From contig JAJZNL010000027.1 in the NCBI GenBank assembly GCA_021852345.1, positions 1-44,033 on the forward strand: a stretch of 44,033 nt of DNA, in the 5' to 3' direction. The DNA comes from Actinomycetes bacterium. GTDB taxonomy: Bacteria; Actinomycetota; Acidimicrobiia; Acidimicrobiales; JABEUL01. Shown piece after piece: positions 34,744 to 43,934 of this stretch. Made by a program: the position numbers and the translations under genes. Position 1 is the first letter of the stretch, and each line of letters opens with the position of its first letter. The notes below the pieces were generated by a model. That model was not told the origin of the DNA, made no database searches, and saw only the letters and a program-made list of their open reading frames with translations.

Positions 34744-36537
34744 TTAATTTGAACTAACTTTAATGTCTTCAGATATCTCTTCGGTTATCTCGGGCATTTC
34801 AGACGGAGTCTTGCTTGCACCCTGCATAAATGAAAATACCGCAGCAATAAAGCAAATTATGGCTGCAAAGATTAAAACTACATCCAATCCGTGCATAAAC
34901 GGTGAACTTATAAGCTTCGGAAAATAAGACTTAGAGGTCAAGAGGGCAGAATTTTTTGTCGGAATTCTAGACAACGTTTTACCCAAAACGGTTTTCATCG
35001 GATTATAACCCAAAAAGGCCGCAAACAGGTACCCGATAGGAGGTTGAGAAGCAATATGATGAGCCACCGATGCCGGAACAAAATTGGTAACAAGTCCAGA
35101 ATATAATACCGATGGCATAGTGCTATTAAGCCCTAGTACCATCAAAGTAAAGAATACTCCAATCGATAAAGGGGTTCCTATGAACCTAAAAGTTACTCTC
35201 ATTCCAGATGCGGATCCTCGATCCTGAGGTGCCACAGCATTCATAATGGTTACGGTATTTGGAGCAGAGAAAAACCCAAATGCCAAGCCATTGCAAAATA
35301 TTATCAAAGCGAACGAGACATAGCTAAAATCTGCTCCAAGCAAAAGCATCAATAAAAACGTTACCCCGCCAAAAAACATCCCAAAGGTAGCAAAAGGTCT
35401 GGCTCCAATAGCATCTGAAAGCTTTCCGCTCAATGGTCCGGCGACCAAGAACCCCGCAGTCAAAGGTAATAAAAATATTCCGGCCCACAACGGTGTTACT
35501 GCAAACGTATACCCGTGAATAGGCAACCAAATACCTTGCAGCCAGATTACGAGCATAAACATTAGTCCGCCCTGTGCAACCGAAGACATTAGACCTGCCA
35601 GGTTTCCATATCTAAAAGGTTTAATTTTAAACAGAGAAATCCTAAACATTGGATCCTTGTGATTTCTCTCCAAGAAAATAAAAATCATAAGTATTAATAC
35701 ACCGGCTATTAGCTCGGCTAGAACAGTAGGTGACCCCCAACCCATAGGACTATTGTTATAAGGCTGTAAAGCATAAGTTACACCAACTAGAATAAGTGAC
35801 AATCCGATGGCGAAGGTAATGTTTCCCACCCAATCAATCTTTGATTTCTTAACAACCCCTTGATCTTTAAGCTTCAAATATGCCCAAACAGTACCTAAAA
35901 TTCCAACCGGAACATTTATTAAAAATACCCATCGCCAATTTATTGAAGCCAAAACCCCGCCTAAGATCAACCCCAAAAACTGACCTGCGACTCCGGCTAC
36001 GATATTAATACCCATGGCCATCCCACGCTGATTTACCGGAAACGCATCGGTGAGAATTGCAACCGAATTAGCCATAATCATCGATCCTCCCACTGCTTGA
36101 ACCATACGCATAATTACTATTTCCAACGCAGCAGATTGGCCGTGCCCGAATGTCAAAGATAAAAAGATTGACGCTACTGTGAATACCAAAAAACCAGCAT
36201 TGTAGATTTTTACACGCCCAAACATATCGCCCAAGCGTCCCAAAGTGACAACCATAACGGCCGAGACCAAAAGATATCCCATTAGAATCCATAAAAGATA
36301 TTGAAAATTTGAAGGATCAAGCGGGTTTAAATCAATCCCCCTAAAAATCGCTGGAAGAGCAATTAATATACTCGAAGAGTTGATAGTTGCCATTAACATT
36401 CCCAGCGTGGTGTTTGACAATGCAATCCACTTATAGTTTTTGGACAATGTCACCTCATGATGTCTGCGACCATCGACATTGGATTCCGAATTGGAACGTG
36501 ATTTTTGACCCGTTGGTTGAGCATTTGAATCTGACAT
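34744..36537 (-). CDS. DHA2-family MFS drug exporter (EmrB/QacA-like)
   Basis: The 597-residue protein has 14 predicted membrane helices. The motif-A region [16 protein letters not shown] and the antiporter motif-C-like [16 protein letters not shown] are present, with [14 protein letters not shown] before the middle. The N-terminal 30 residues are polar and disordered, and a long insertion precedes the last helix. It is a proton-driven exporter of drugs or other amphiphiles; the substrate is unknown. It is paired with a MerR regulator gene downstream. Confidence 0.88.
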   Translation of the reverse strand: MSDSNAQPTGQKSRSNSESNVDGRRHHEVTLSKNYKWIALSNTTLGMLMATINSSSILIALPAIFRGIDLNPLDPSNFQYLLWILMGYLLVSAVMVVTLGRLGDMFGRVKIYNAGFLVFTVASIFLSLTFGHGQSAALEIVIMRMVQAVGGSMIMANSVAILTDAFPVNQRGMAMGINIVAGVAGQFLGLILGGVLASINWRWVFLINVPVGILGTVWAYLKLKDQGVVKKSKIDWVGNITFAIGLSLILVGVTYALQPYNNSPMGWGSPTVLAELIAGVLILMIFIFLERNHKDPMFRISLFKIKPFRYGNLAGLMSSVAQGGLMFMLVIWLQGIWLPIHGYTFAVTPLWAGIFLLPLTAGFLVAGPLSGKLSDAIGARPFATFGMFFGGVTFLLMLLLGADFSYVSFALIIFCNGLAFGFFSAPNTVTIMNAVAPQDRGSASGMRVTFRFIGTPLSIGVFFTLMVLGLNSTMPSVLYSGLVTNFVPASVAHHIASQPPIGYLFAAFLGYNPMKTVLGKTLSRIPTKNSALLTSKSYFPKLISSPFMHGLDVVLIFAAIICFIAAVFSFMQGASKTPSEMPEITEEISEDIKVSSN

Positions 36538-36555
36538 ACTAACTATTCTAGCAGT

Positions 36556-36579
36556 GCTTACGTTTACGTAAACGTAAGC
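36556..36579. promoter_or_regulatory. Perfect 24-bp palindrome, probable MerR operator
   Basis: GCTTACGTTTAC is followed directly by its exact reverse complement. It lies 19 bp before the exporter start and just after the GGDEF gene stop. The core TTACGT-TT-ACGTAA type is common for MerR-family sites. On the minus strand a TTTACG / TAGAAT pair spaced 16 bp overlaps it, a possible promoter. It may also end transcription of the GGDEF gene. Confidence 0.65.
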
Positions 36580-36585
36580 TTATAA

Positions 36586-38103
36586 TCAAACCGGCCAATC
36601 GGCCAAAATTACTTGATTTCTACCATTATCTTTGGCACGATACAGAGCTTCGTCTGCTTTTGCAATTAGTTTATCTAAAGAATCCATGCCTCTGTGCGCT
36701 TCAGCTAAACCAATGCTTACGGTCATATTTATCTTTATATCTCGTTTAGTTTTAATGTGAGACGATGCTACCTTTAACCGAATTCGCTCGCCGACTTCGG
36801 TTGCATCTAGTCGGTCTGCATTAGGCAAAACTACTAAAAATTCCTCACCACCGTGACGCACTACTATATCAACGGCTCTGCAGCCTTCTTTAATAGCATT
36901 GGCTACAGATGTCAATACGATATCACCCACTTGATGACCATAAGTATCATTTATACGTTTAAAGAAATCCAAATCCATTATCATTACCGACAACGGATCT
37001 CCCAACCTCTGAAACCTTTTAAATTCTCTTTCGGCCAACTCCAAGCCGTACGCTCGGTTGAATAGTCCCGTCAGTTCATCTTGAACGGCACGCTGTTGAA
37101 TCTTCTTAAAGGCTCGAGATCCTATTAAAATCGCTCCCAGAATTGCTATAAGGGCTGCAATTGAAATTCCTATAATAGTCAGTTTTATGTCGTGATTAGG
37201 TATCATATCTACTTGGGAATGCGCTACACCTACAACCGCATAACCTATTATCTGGGCATTTGGACCCCCAAAAGGAGCGGCTGCATATATACGATTCGTT
37301 CCGTCGTCACCGCTTACAGAAAATATACCGCCTGAAGCCGAAATTGATTTGGAATTAAAGATACTTCCAGGAAACATCTGTCCTCCAACTAAAGCACTGT
37401 TAGGGTGTAGACCGTCATAAAGCAATACTCCCGTTGGGCTTACGATGCCGGCAAATGAGTTGGGAGGCAATTTAAGCGAATGCACTAAATTTGACATATA
37501 ATCAAGATTCAAAGATGCAAATATAACTCCAGGCGAACCATTAATAAATGAAATTTTTTGTCCGAATATAATCGCTTCAGACCTTACAATTGGATCAATT
37601 GTCAATTGAGGATAGATATTAAAACCGTTTAATGGTGCCTTAGGCGAACTTAAAGCCGACTCAAAAAACTGATCTTGAGACACGTTGAGCGAACCATTTA
37701 ATGGCACGCCGGAACATAACACTATTCCTGACGAATTGGCTATAGCCAGATTTAAATAAAAGGGAATTTTCATCACAATACTGTGAAGTTGATCGTCGCA
37801 AGCTTCTGGCTGAGTATATTGAATACTTGGAACTTGTGAAAGTGCCACCATTAACTGGGAGGTAGATTTTTCTAGATTGACCTGGTGTGAAGATATCTGA
37901 TTTGCAATTTGGTAAACACTTCTTTCGCTGTTAGATATTAAATCATTTCTCAGATTGTAAAGAACTACCAGAACCAATAAAAACGAAGGTAACAAAGCAA
38001 TTAAAACAACGCCGATTAATCGCCATCTAAGTTGTCTTGCGGGCTTTTTTGCCGCAAAGTTAGTTCGACTAAATAATTTTAATATTTTTTTGAAATTGGA
38101 CAA
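36586..38103 (-). CDS. Membrane diguanylate cyclase with CACHE-like sensor domain
   Basis: The 505-residue protein synthesises c-di-GMP. It has an N-terminal membrane helix (VVLIALLPSFLLVLVVLY, about 32-50) and an extracytoplasmic double-CACHE-like region (about 60-300). A second helix (LTIIGISIAALIAILGAILI, about 305-325) and a GGDEF domain (about 340-500) follow. The active motif is RHGGEEF at about residue 418, with inhibitory I-site RAVD five residues ahead. It should therefore be active and product-inhibited. The ligand sensed outside is unknown. It is the first of three co-oriented genes, but the palindrome beyond it suggests separate control of the exporter. Confidence 0.9.
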   Translation of the reverse strand: MSNFKKILKLFSRTNFAAKKPARQLRWRLIGVVLIALLPSFLLVLVVLYNLRNDLISNSERSVYQIANQISSHQVNLEKSTSQLMVALSQVPSIQYTQPEACDDQLHSIVMKIPFYLNLAIANSSGIVLCSGVPLNGSLNVSQDQFFESALSSPKAPLNGFNIYPQLTIDPIVRSEAIIFGQKISFINGSPGVIFASLNLDYMSNLVHSLKLPPNSFAGIVSPTGVLLYDGLHPNSALVGGQMFPGSIFNSKSISASGGIFSVSGDDGTNRIYAAAPFGGPNAQIIGYAVVGVAHSQVDMIPNHDIKLTIIGISIAALIAILGAILIGSRAFKKIQQRAVQDELTGLFNRAYGLELAEREFKRFQRLGDPLSVMIMDLDFFKRINDTYGHQVGDIVLTSVANAIKEGCRAVDIVVRHGGEEFLVVLPNADRLDATEVGERIRLKVASSHIKTKRDIKINMTVSIGLAEAHRGMDSLDKLIAKADEALYRAKDNGRNQVILADWPV

Positions 38104-38228
38104 AATGATTTATAAACAGGAAAACTTGAATTTTTAAACGCAATAAACATCTTGGAAATACAATTAACGTTTACTTAAAATTATACGTTAAAACTTTAAA
38201 GCCTGAGCGGTTTGACCGATTTAATTTA

Positions 38229-38249
38229 CCGAACACTAATGTTGTTCGG
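38229..38249 (-). terminator. Hairpin overlapping the valS stop codon
   Basis: CCGAACA and TGTTCGG form a 7-bp stem with the valS stop in the loop. On the minus strand an A/T-rich run follows. Weak terminator candidate. Confidence 0.4.
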
Positions 38250-40920
38250 ATTGTAGATTGACTTCTATCTCACTTTTGTCAAAATCCAAACTCTCATCAT
38301 CAATCAGTTTTAATTCTTGGATAGAACATGCCGAAACAATATCTTCTTTTATTAATTCTACGGCCTTTAAAAAAAAGTTGTTTGCAGTAATAACCACTGA
38401 GTTGACGGGGGTTTTTTGAGATACTTTTAGCTCAGTCTTTTTACGTCTCACCGAATGCAATACTGCCGAAGCCGCACTTAAGGAGTCGTTGCTACTGTCT
38501 TGTTCATCTTGAACTAGTTTTAATCCATAAGAACTGTATTTTGCCAAAAATTCAGTCAGTTCGGATACATTGGGCCATGGCTTTAGATGAAGCGACGAAT
38601 CGCAATACCATGAATGGATTTCTTCTGTTGCAAACGGCAGGAACGGAGCAAAGAGTTTAATTAAGATATCTACCGTAATTGCCAAGGTTAGCTGGGCCGA
38701 TTGCGGTTTATTGTGATCCGAACAATCTTGACCATATGCTCTAACTTTTATAAGCTCCAAATAGTCGTCGCAAAATTCCCAAAAAAAACTCTCAGTGATC
38801 TCCAAGGCTTTTGCATAATCATACCGGTCAAAAGCAGATGTTGCTTTTGCCACCAATTCAGTCAAACGCTTTAAATGGCAGATATCGATTGGAACCAGAT
38901 CGTCCAATTTCATTTGAGACCCATAGATCTCTTCAAAAGCGTTTACGGTGTAAAATATGTCAGAAGAATGAATTCTATCCAATGCAAATTTGGAAGCATT
39001 TAACAGTTTTATTACCAGTCGACGACCTACCTTCATCTGCCCTTCGTCTATGGAGGTATCGACTCCCGGTCTACCAGATGCCGCCCAATATCTAATTGCA
39101 TCAGAACCGTGACTAACCAACAAATTCATTGGAGTAACTACATTTCCTTTAGATTTGGACATTTTCTTCCTGTCGGGATCCAAAACCCATCCGGAAATTG
39201 CAGCGTTGTCAAACGGGATGGTATTAAATTCAAAATGAGATCTGACCACAGTAGTAAACAGCCATGTCCTTATGATGTCATGTGCCTGGGGTCTCAAGTC
39301 CATCGGAAACACTTTGGAAAACAGTTCAGGGTCATCGAGCCATTTACCGGCTATTTGCGGAGTTAAAGATGACGTCGCCCACGTGTCCATTACATCTAAA
39401 TCCGCCGCGAACCCGTTTGGTTTATTCCTATCAGAAGCACTGAACCCTTCGGGAACATCGACTCCCGGATCCACAGGTAGGTTTGCTATGTTAGGCAACA
39501 GGAAGGAATTGTAGTCAATATTTCCGTCAGAATCAATTGGGTACCACACTGGAAACGCAACCCCAAAATAACGTTGCCGAGATATACACCAGTCTGAGTT
39601 GAGCCCAGATACCCAAGACTCGAATCTGCTCATCATGTAAGGAGGATGCCATGTAATCTTTTTCCCCAATTCAATCAGCTGGTCTTTAAGATCGGTTATT
39701 TTTATGTACCACTGCCTCGATGTGACTATTTCAAGCGGCTTATCGCCTTTTTCAAAAAACTTAACAGGATGCACTAAGGGTTTCGGTTCGCCTAATAAAT
39801 CTCCAGAATCTTTCAGTAGTTGAACAATTGTTTCTTTTGCCTTGTTTATTTTGCTACCGGCAAGTTTTTTATAATTTGTATTTGCGGTTTCCGAATCTAT
39901 AGACTCAAATTCACCGTAAGAAAAATTTACTTCTCTAAATCTTCCATGCTTATCAATAACCGTTCGTAAAGGTAAGTCAAGTTCTTTCCACCACAGTACG
40001 TCGGTCATGTCACCGAACGTACAAACCATGGCAATACCGGTTCCTTTGGTTATATCTGCCAAGTTATGCGGATAAACCTTTACGGGCACTTGAAACAACG
40101 GGCTATGTACCACTTTACCGAAAAGATTTTTATATCGTTCGTCTTCAGGATTTGCCACAAGCGCTACGCAAGCAGGCAATAGCTCCGGTCTGGTTGTGTC
40201 GACTACCACATATTCATCTGATGCAGATGAGGGTTCGCCAATTGCAAATCTGATCGAATGGTAGGCTGACTTAACTTCCCTGTCTTCAATTTCGGCTTGG
40301 GCTACAGCAGTCTGAAAATCAACATCCCACATTGTAGGAGCTTCTTTCTTGTAAGCAACTTTTTTTTCAACAAGATTTAAAAATGCTCTCTGAGACACTA
40401 CCTGTGCTTGAGAAGATATCGTAGAATAAGTTGTCTCCCAGTCTACTGAAAGTCCGAGATAACGCCAAAGCTCCTCAAATGCAACTTCATCTTCTTGGGT
40501 CAACTTATGACAGAGTTCGATAAAATTTTTTCTGGAAATACTCAAGGGCGGATCGGCCGGTTTTGTGGGTGAATTAAAGTGTTCTTCGTATTCTAGAGTC
40601 GGATCACATTTAACGCCAAAGTAATTTTGGACTCTTCTTTCGGTAGGTAAGCCGTTATCGTCCCAACCCATGGGATAAAACACCTCTTTGCCTCGCATTC
40701 TTTGATATCGAGCTATTGTGTCCGTATGAGTATACGAAAAGACATGTCCGATGTGAAGCGAACCAGAAACCGTCGGCGGCGGAGTATCGATTGAATAGAC
40801 ATCCTGCCTAGAAGATACGCGGTTTTTATCAAACTTATAGGTGGAATTGTCTTTCCAAACATTCAGCCATTTATTTTCAATTCCATCAATCGTGGGTTTT
40901 TCAGGGATTTCAAATTTCAT
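38236..40920 (-). CDS. valS: Valyl-tRNA synthetase
   Basis: The 894-residue class I synthetase charges tRNA-Val. HIGH motif SGSLHIGHVFSYTHTD (HIGH at 56-59), the CP1 editing insertion (about 190-380) with the threonine-rich site VVDTTRPELLPACVA, and KKMSKSKGNVV (about residue 585) are followed by an anticodon-binding domain. The sequence type (PMGWDDNGLPTERRVQNYFG) is the one found in a group of actinobacteria and resembles archaeal-type ValS more than the E. coli form. The C-terminal coiled-coil arm is short. Confidence 0.95.
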   Translation of the reverse strand: MKFEIPEKPTIDGIENKWLNVWKDNSTYKFDKNRVSSRQDVYSIDTPPPTVSGSLHIGHVFSYTHTDTIARYQRMRGKEVFYPMGWDDNGLPTERRVQNYFGVKCDPTLEYEEHFNSPTKPADPPLSISRKNFIELCHKLTQEDEVAFEELWRYLGLSVDWETTYSTISSQAQVVSQRAFLNLVEKKVAYKKEAPTMWDVDFQTAVAQAEIEDREVKSAYHSIRFAIGEPSSASDEYVVVDTTRPELLPACVALVANPEDERYKNLFGKVVHSPLFQVPVKVYPHNLADITKGTGIAMVCTFGDMTDVLWWKELDLPLRTVIDKHGRFREVNFSYGEFESIDSETANTNYKKLAGSKINKAKETIVQLLKDSGDLLGEPKPLVHPVKFFEKGDKPLEIVTSRQWYIKITDLKDQLIELGKKITWHPPYMMSRFESWVSGLNSDWCISRQRYFGVAFPVWYPIDSDGNIDYNSFLLPNIANLPVDPGVDVPEGFSASDRNKPNGFAADLDVMDTWATSSLTPQIAGKWLDDPELFSKVFPMDLRPQAHDIIRTWLFTTVVRSHFEFNTIPFDNAAISGWVLDPDRKKMSKSKGNVVTPMNLLVSHGSDAIRYWAASGRPGVDTSIDEGQMKVGRRLVIKLLNASKFALDRIHSSDIFYTVNAFEEIYGSQMKLDDLVPIDICHLKRLTELVAKATSAFDRYDYAKALEITESFFWEFCDDYLELIKVRAYGQDCSDHNKPQSAQLTLAITVDILIKLFAPFLPFATEEIHSWYCDSSLHLKPWPNVSELTEFLAKYSSYGLKLVQDEQDSSNDSLSAASAVLHSVRRKKTELKVSQKTPVNSVVITANNFFLKAVELIKEDIVSACSIQELKLIDDESLDFDKSEIEVNLQSEQH

Positions 40921-41378
40921 ACTGTTATTCTTTAGATCTTGATAAGGTTGTTGACCTCAAATACCGGTTTTTCTTATATTTGAATTTACCACACTAAAAA
41001 TTAAATCAAGCTCAGATGACTCAAAGCTTCATAATAAACATCACCAAAACTATTGATACAACGCACAAAACCTTTCAAGTTGAACAATATTATAATAACG
41101 ACAAACCGTTATTATAACCAAATGTGAGGATTGAGATTTTATCTGATATCGCCAAAATTGATTTATTCTTTTAGGGAATCTATCTCACTAGATGCATTGG
41201 TTACAATATTTTGGTGAAAGAACCAACTGAGGTCTCAGATAACCAGGCGAAGAAAGCCGTAGGTGCGTCACCGGATAAATGATATATCCCCCGTAGTCAG
41301 TGGCGGCGAATCATCATGTCGATGATCACAGCAAACTCAGATTTATTGGGACTTTAGCATTTATCGATCCAAGAACAT

Positions 41379-41408
41379 AACGAGACATGTTAAAACGAGA
41401 CATGTTAA
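41379..41408. repeat. 15-bp direct repeat, 2 copies
   Basis: AACGAGACATGTTAA occurs twice head to tail, upstream of pnuC. It contains the near-palindrome ACATGT. Confidence 0.85.
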
Positions 41409-41495
41409 TAGGTGAGCTTCATATGTCTATTAGAGACTATGAAAATCGAAATAGTTGAAACAAAACGTCAAATGAAAAAACGTTCACTTATGCTG

Positions 41496-41540
41496 ATAGA
41501 AAGCATTTTAAGATAAAATCTATCTGAAAATGCTTTCTAT
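41496..41540. repeat. Perfect 14-bp inverted repeat upstream of pnuC
   Basis: ATAGAAAGCATTTT at 41496-41509 and its exact complement at 41527-41540 flank a 17-base loop, ending about 85 bp before the pnuC start. It could be an operator for an NAD-biosynthesis repressor or a stem in the 5' leader. Confidence 0.75.
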
Positions 41541-41625
41541 GATAAACTAAAAATAATTGTCGACAATCGGTGAGACTTACACCTGTTCTCACTAAAACAT
41601 TACTGGAGAAAGGTGTGCAAATAAG

Positions 41626-42294
41626 GTGCTTAGTTGGATCCAGAAACTGATCGCCCCCCTCAATCACGTTGTTTTCGTTATGGGTAACGACCACGTCAGC
41701 TGGGCAGAATTACTGGGTTTTGTTACAGGTGCATTATGTGTCTATCTGATAGTAGTTTCAAGAATCAGTAATTTCCCCGTTGGTATCGCCAATTCAGCAT
41801 TTTTTTTAATACTTTTTGCATCATCAAGACTTTGGGCGGATTCGTTTTTACAGGTAGTTTACATTATATTGGGATTCGTCGGGTGGTGGCAATGGCTACA
41901 CGGCGGACCGGAAAAATCAAAACTTAAAGTAGAAATTGCGCCCAAATGGACGTTGGTAGTAGGAGCGACATTTATAGTTATTTTTACTTGGATTTTAACA
42001 CTTGTTCTTGGAGCAGCCAATGACATTGCGCCATTTTGGGACGCACTTACCACCTGTTTGTCGCTTACTGCGCAAGCTCTTTTGAACTGGAAGAAAATAG
42101 ATAATTGGTATTACTGGATTGCGGCTGACATAATTTACGTACCGCTATATTTCGTTAAAAGGCTAGACCTTACGGGAATAGTTTATATCCTATTTCTTTT
42201 AATGTGCTTTGCTGGTCTTAAAACTTGGAGATCTGCGCTACCTAACAAGCAGTTACAACCTGCCGTTTTAGAGGTTGATCCGGAGTTGAATTGA
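41626..42294 (+). CDS. pnuC: Nicotinamide riboside transporter PnuC
   Basis: The 222-residue membrane protein has seven or so helices. It shows the PnuC-typical GFVTGALCVYLIVVSRISNF, with the family's aromatic segments GWWQWLHGG, LNWKKIDNWYYWIAADI and YVPLYFVK that line the substrate site. It imports nicotinamide riboside by facilitated diffusion; phosphorylation by NadR traps it. GTG 41626 is taken as start (GGAGAAAGG lies about 13 bases ahead); an ATG 18 codons later is an alternative. Its TGA overlaps the nadR TTG by four-base coupling. Confidence 0.92.
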   Translation: MLSWIQKLIAPLNHVVFVMGNDHVSWAELLGFVTGALCVYLIVVSRISNFPVGIANSAFFLILFASSRLWADSFLQVVYIILGFVGWWQWLHGGPEKSKLKVEIAPKWTLVVGATFIVIFTWILTLVLGAANDIAPFWDALTTCLSLTAQALLNWKKIDNWYYWIAADIIYVPLYFVKRLDLTGIVYILFLLMCFAGLKTWRSALPNKQLQPAVLEVDPELN

Positions 42295-43277
42295 AAAGAT
42301 TCTTTCGGTCTGCATTATTCGGTAAATTTTGGCCCCTCCACAAAGGTCATTTAAATCTAATAGAACAGGCCGTTAGTCTTTCTGATAACGTTGTGGTTTT
42401 TGTCAATGACGGAAATGAAGACGTCCCAACAACTGTCAGAATTTCCTGGATACAAAATGAAATACCGCAAATAACGGCGGTAGCTACGCCTGATCTATGC
42501 GGACATGAATCTGAGCTGTGCACTGAAATTTGCTCAAAAAGATATGCCGAATTTCTCAAAAGTGAACATGGGAGATTTGACGCCATATTTGCCGGAGATT
42601 CTTACGCTTATGCTCTGGCCAAAATTCTTAATATTACCCCCATGATCATGGACCGGGCCGTCGATGGTTATGCAGGTAGGCTGATACGCCAAAATATACC
42701 AGGCCACTGGAGCGACATTAGCACAAGCGCCCGAAGTTATTATTGCAAAAGAATAGTTATCGTAGGTGCTGAGTCAACTGGTACCACAACACTTGCGTCT
42801 AATCTTGCCGACAATCTATCAACTATCTGGGTACCCGAATACGGTCGACAATTCACCGAAGAAAACGGTATTGATCATAACTGGATTTCGGAGGACTTTC
42901 TAACAATTGCAAAACAACAAATTTCTCTAGAGGAGCAAGCGAAGCTCAAAAGCGGACCTATTTTAATATGTGATACGGATGCTTTAGCAACTTACATATG
43001 GCATGAAAGATATATGGGGTCAAGACTGGAATCAATTAAAGATCTGGCCTGCAAGCGAACACCGGCTTTATATATACTAACTTCGAACGACATTCCGTTT
43101 GTTCAAGACGGTTTCCGAGACGGTGAACACATAAGATCGTGGATGACTGAAAGATTCAGGCAAGTACTGGGAAACTGTAACGTACCATGGGTCGAAGTTT
43201 ATGGCACAAAAAGCCAAAGAGTAAAAAACTCACTAAATGCCATTTCTAAACATCTCGGCTTTAATTGGATATGTTAA
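42291..43277 (+). CDS. nadR: NadR-type NMN adenylyltransferase / ribosylnicotinamide kinase
   Basis: The 328-residue bifunctional enzyme has an N-terminal nucleotidyltransferase domain (about 1-150) with LFGKFWPLHKGHLNLI (HKGH at 17-20). This domain joins NMN and ATP to NAD. The C-terminal kinase domain (about 152-320) phosphorylates nicotinamide riboside. Its P-loop reads GAESTGTTTL (159-168), with Thr where Lys is usual. From memory this variant is widespread in actinobacterial homologues, so it may be functional. There is no N-terminal repressor helix-turn-helix as in enterobacterial NadR. TTG start overlaps the pnuC stop. Confidence 0.92.
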   Translation: MKRFFRSALFGKFWPLHKGHLNLIEQAVSLSDNVVVFVNDGNEDVPTTVRISWIQNEIPQITAVATPDLCGHESELCTEICSKRYAEFLKSEHGRFDAIFAGDSYAYALAKILNITPMIMDRAVDGYAGRLIRQNIPGHWSDISTSARSYYCKRIVIVGAESTGTTTLASNLADNLSTIWVPEYGRQFTEENGIDHNWISEDFLTIAKQQISLEEQAKLKSGPILICDTDALATYIWHERYMGSRLESIKDLACKRTPALYILTSNDIPFVQDGFRDGEHIRSWMTERFRQVLGNCNVPWVEVYGTKSQRVKNSLNAISKHLGFNWIC

Positions 43278-43302
43278 AAGAGGCCTATTTTGTTACCTTA
43301 CC

Positions 43303-43350
43303 CGTTAGCTAAGCGTTGTACCTTCTACAGTGCTTAGCGGAACGATTTTT
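43303..43350 (+). terminator. Rho-independent terminator after nadR
   Basis: CGTT-A-GCTAAGC, a 17-base loop, GCTTAGC-GG-AACG form an 11-bp stem with a bulge, followed by ATTTTT. It lies 26 bp after the nadR stop. Confidence 0.7.
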
Positions 43351-43934
43351 AACCTTATTCATTTCTTTTTTAAATTAAAGAGAGAGACAATAGTTAGCTA
43401 CAAAGTTGAAATACCAAGGTGGTAATTATTTATATAAAAGGATCGAGTTCCAGATCCTCCATTAATAAATCACACCAGTCATACTCATCCATAAAATTAT
43501 CCATTATTCGCCGTAAGAACTTTACAATTTTTCTTTTTATCATTTCAGTCACCACTATCCATGGAATTATTCGTAACTAAGTCGCCGATTTTAAATTCCT
43601 ATATATACGAAATACCTCCGTTAGATTCCACCAATGACCCGTCGACGACAACATTAAAATCGACTTATAAGTCGAGTATTCATTTTCGAAGAAGATACAT
43701 TCTGAAAATTTAGCTTTTTTGGAATTGAATCTTTCTAACGTCGATAAACCAATCAAATTTAGTATCGGTAGTTTTGGACATGTTCATAGTAAATCTTCTG
43801 CCAAAATTTTGATTTGTAAATTTCATTATAATATTAAATTCACCCAAAATCATTGAATTTATGGGCGTTAGATTTGTTTAACAACAGTAGGTAAAAACAT
43901 AGTATTCTATGTCTCTATCTCTCAGCTAGCCTTA
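43351..43934. other. AT-rich spacer, no firm gene
   Basis: The only coding candidate is the 41-codon minus-strand frame at 43430-43555. The rest shows no structure that I can support. Confidence 0.35.
43430..43555 (-). CDS. Possible small protein (41 aa, or 37 aa from ATG)
   Basis: Two adjacent GTGs and an ATG (43541-43543) open a frame with a basic N-terminal part (MIKRKIVKFLRRIM) and a strikingly acidic tail (MDEYDWCDLLMEDLELDPFI). The bipolar charge looks non-random, but there is no clear ribosome-binding site and no known family. Confidence 0.25.
   Translation of the reverse strand: MVTEMIKRKIVKFLRRIMDNFMDEYDWCDLLMEDLELDPFI

Larger units (their letters stand above)
40921..41625. promoter_or_regulatory. 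Hairpin-rich divergent spacer ahead of pnuC-nadR
   Basis: This spacer holds an 11-bp perfect hairpin at 41090-41117 and a 14-bp perfect hairpin at 41496-41540 (17-base loop). A 15-bp direct repeat lies at 41379-41408. Between them, a more GC-rich stretch at about 41210-41345 packs several small hairpins: TTGGT/ACCAA, CTGAG/CTCAG, GGTG/CACC, GGATA/TATCC and TCATC/GATGA. It looks like a structured RNA leader or small RNA. I could not match it to a known riboswitch. No protein gene is seen. Confidence 0.5.

Noticed and set aside
41200..41350. T-box leader for valS on the minus strand
   Set aside because: No T-box GGGTGG-ACC-CG block is seen, and the structured part is about 280 bases from the valS start.
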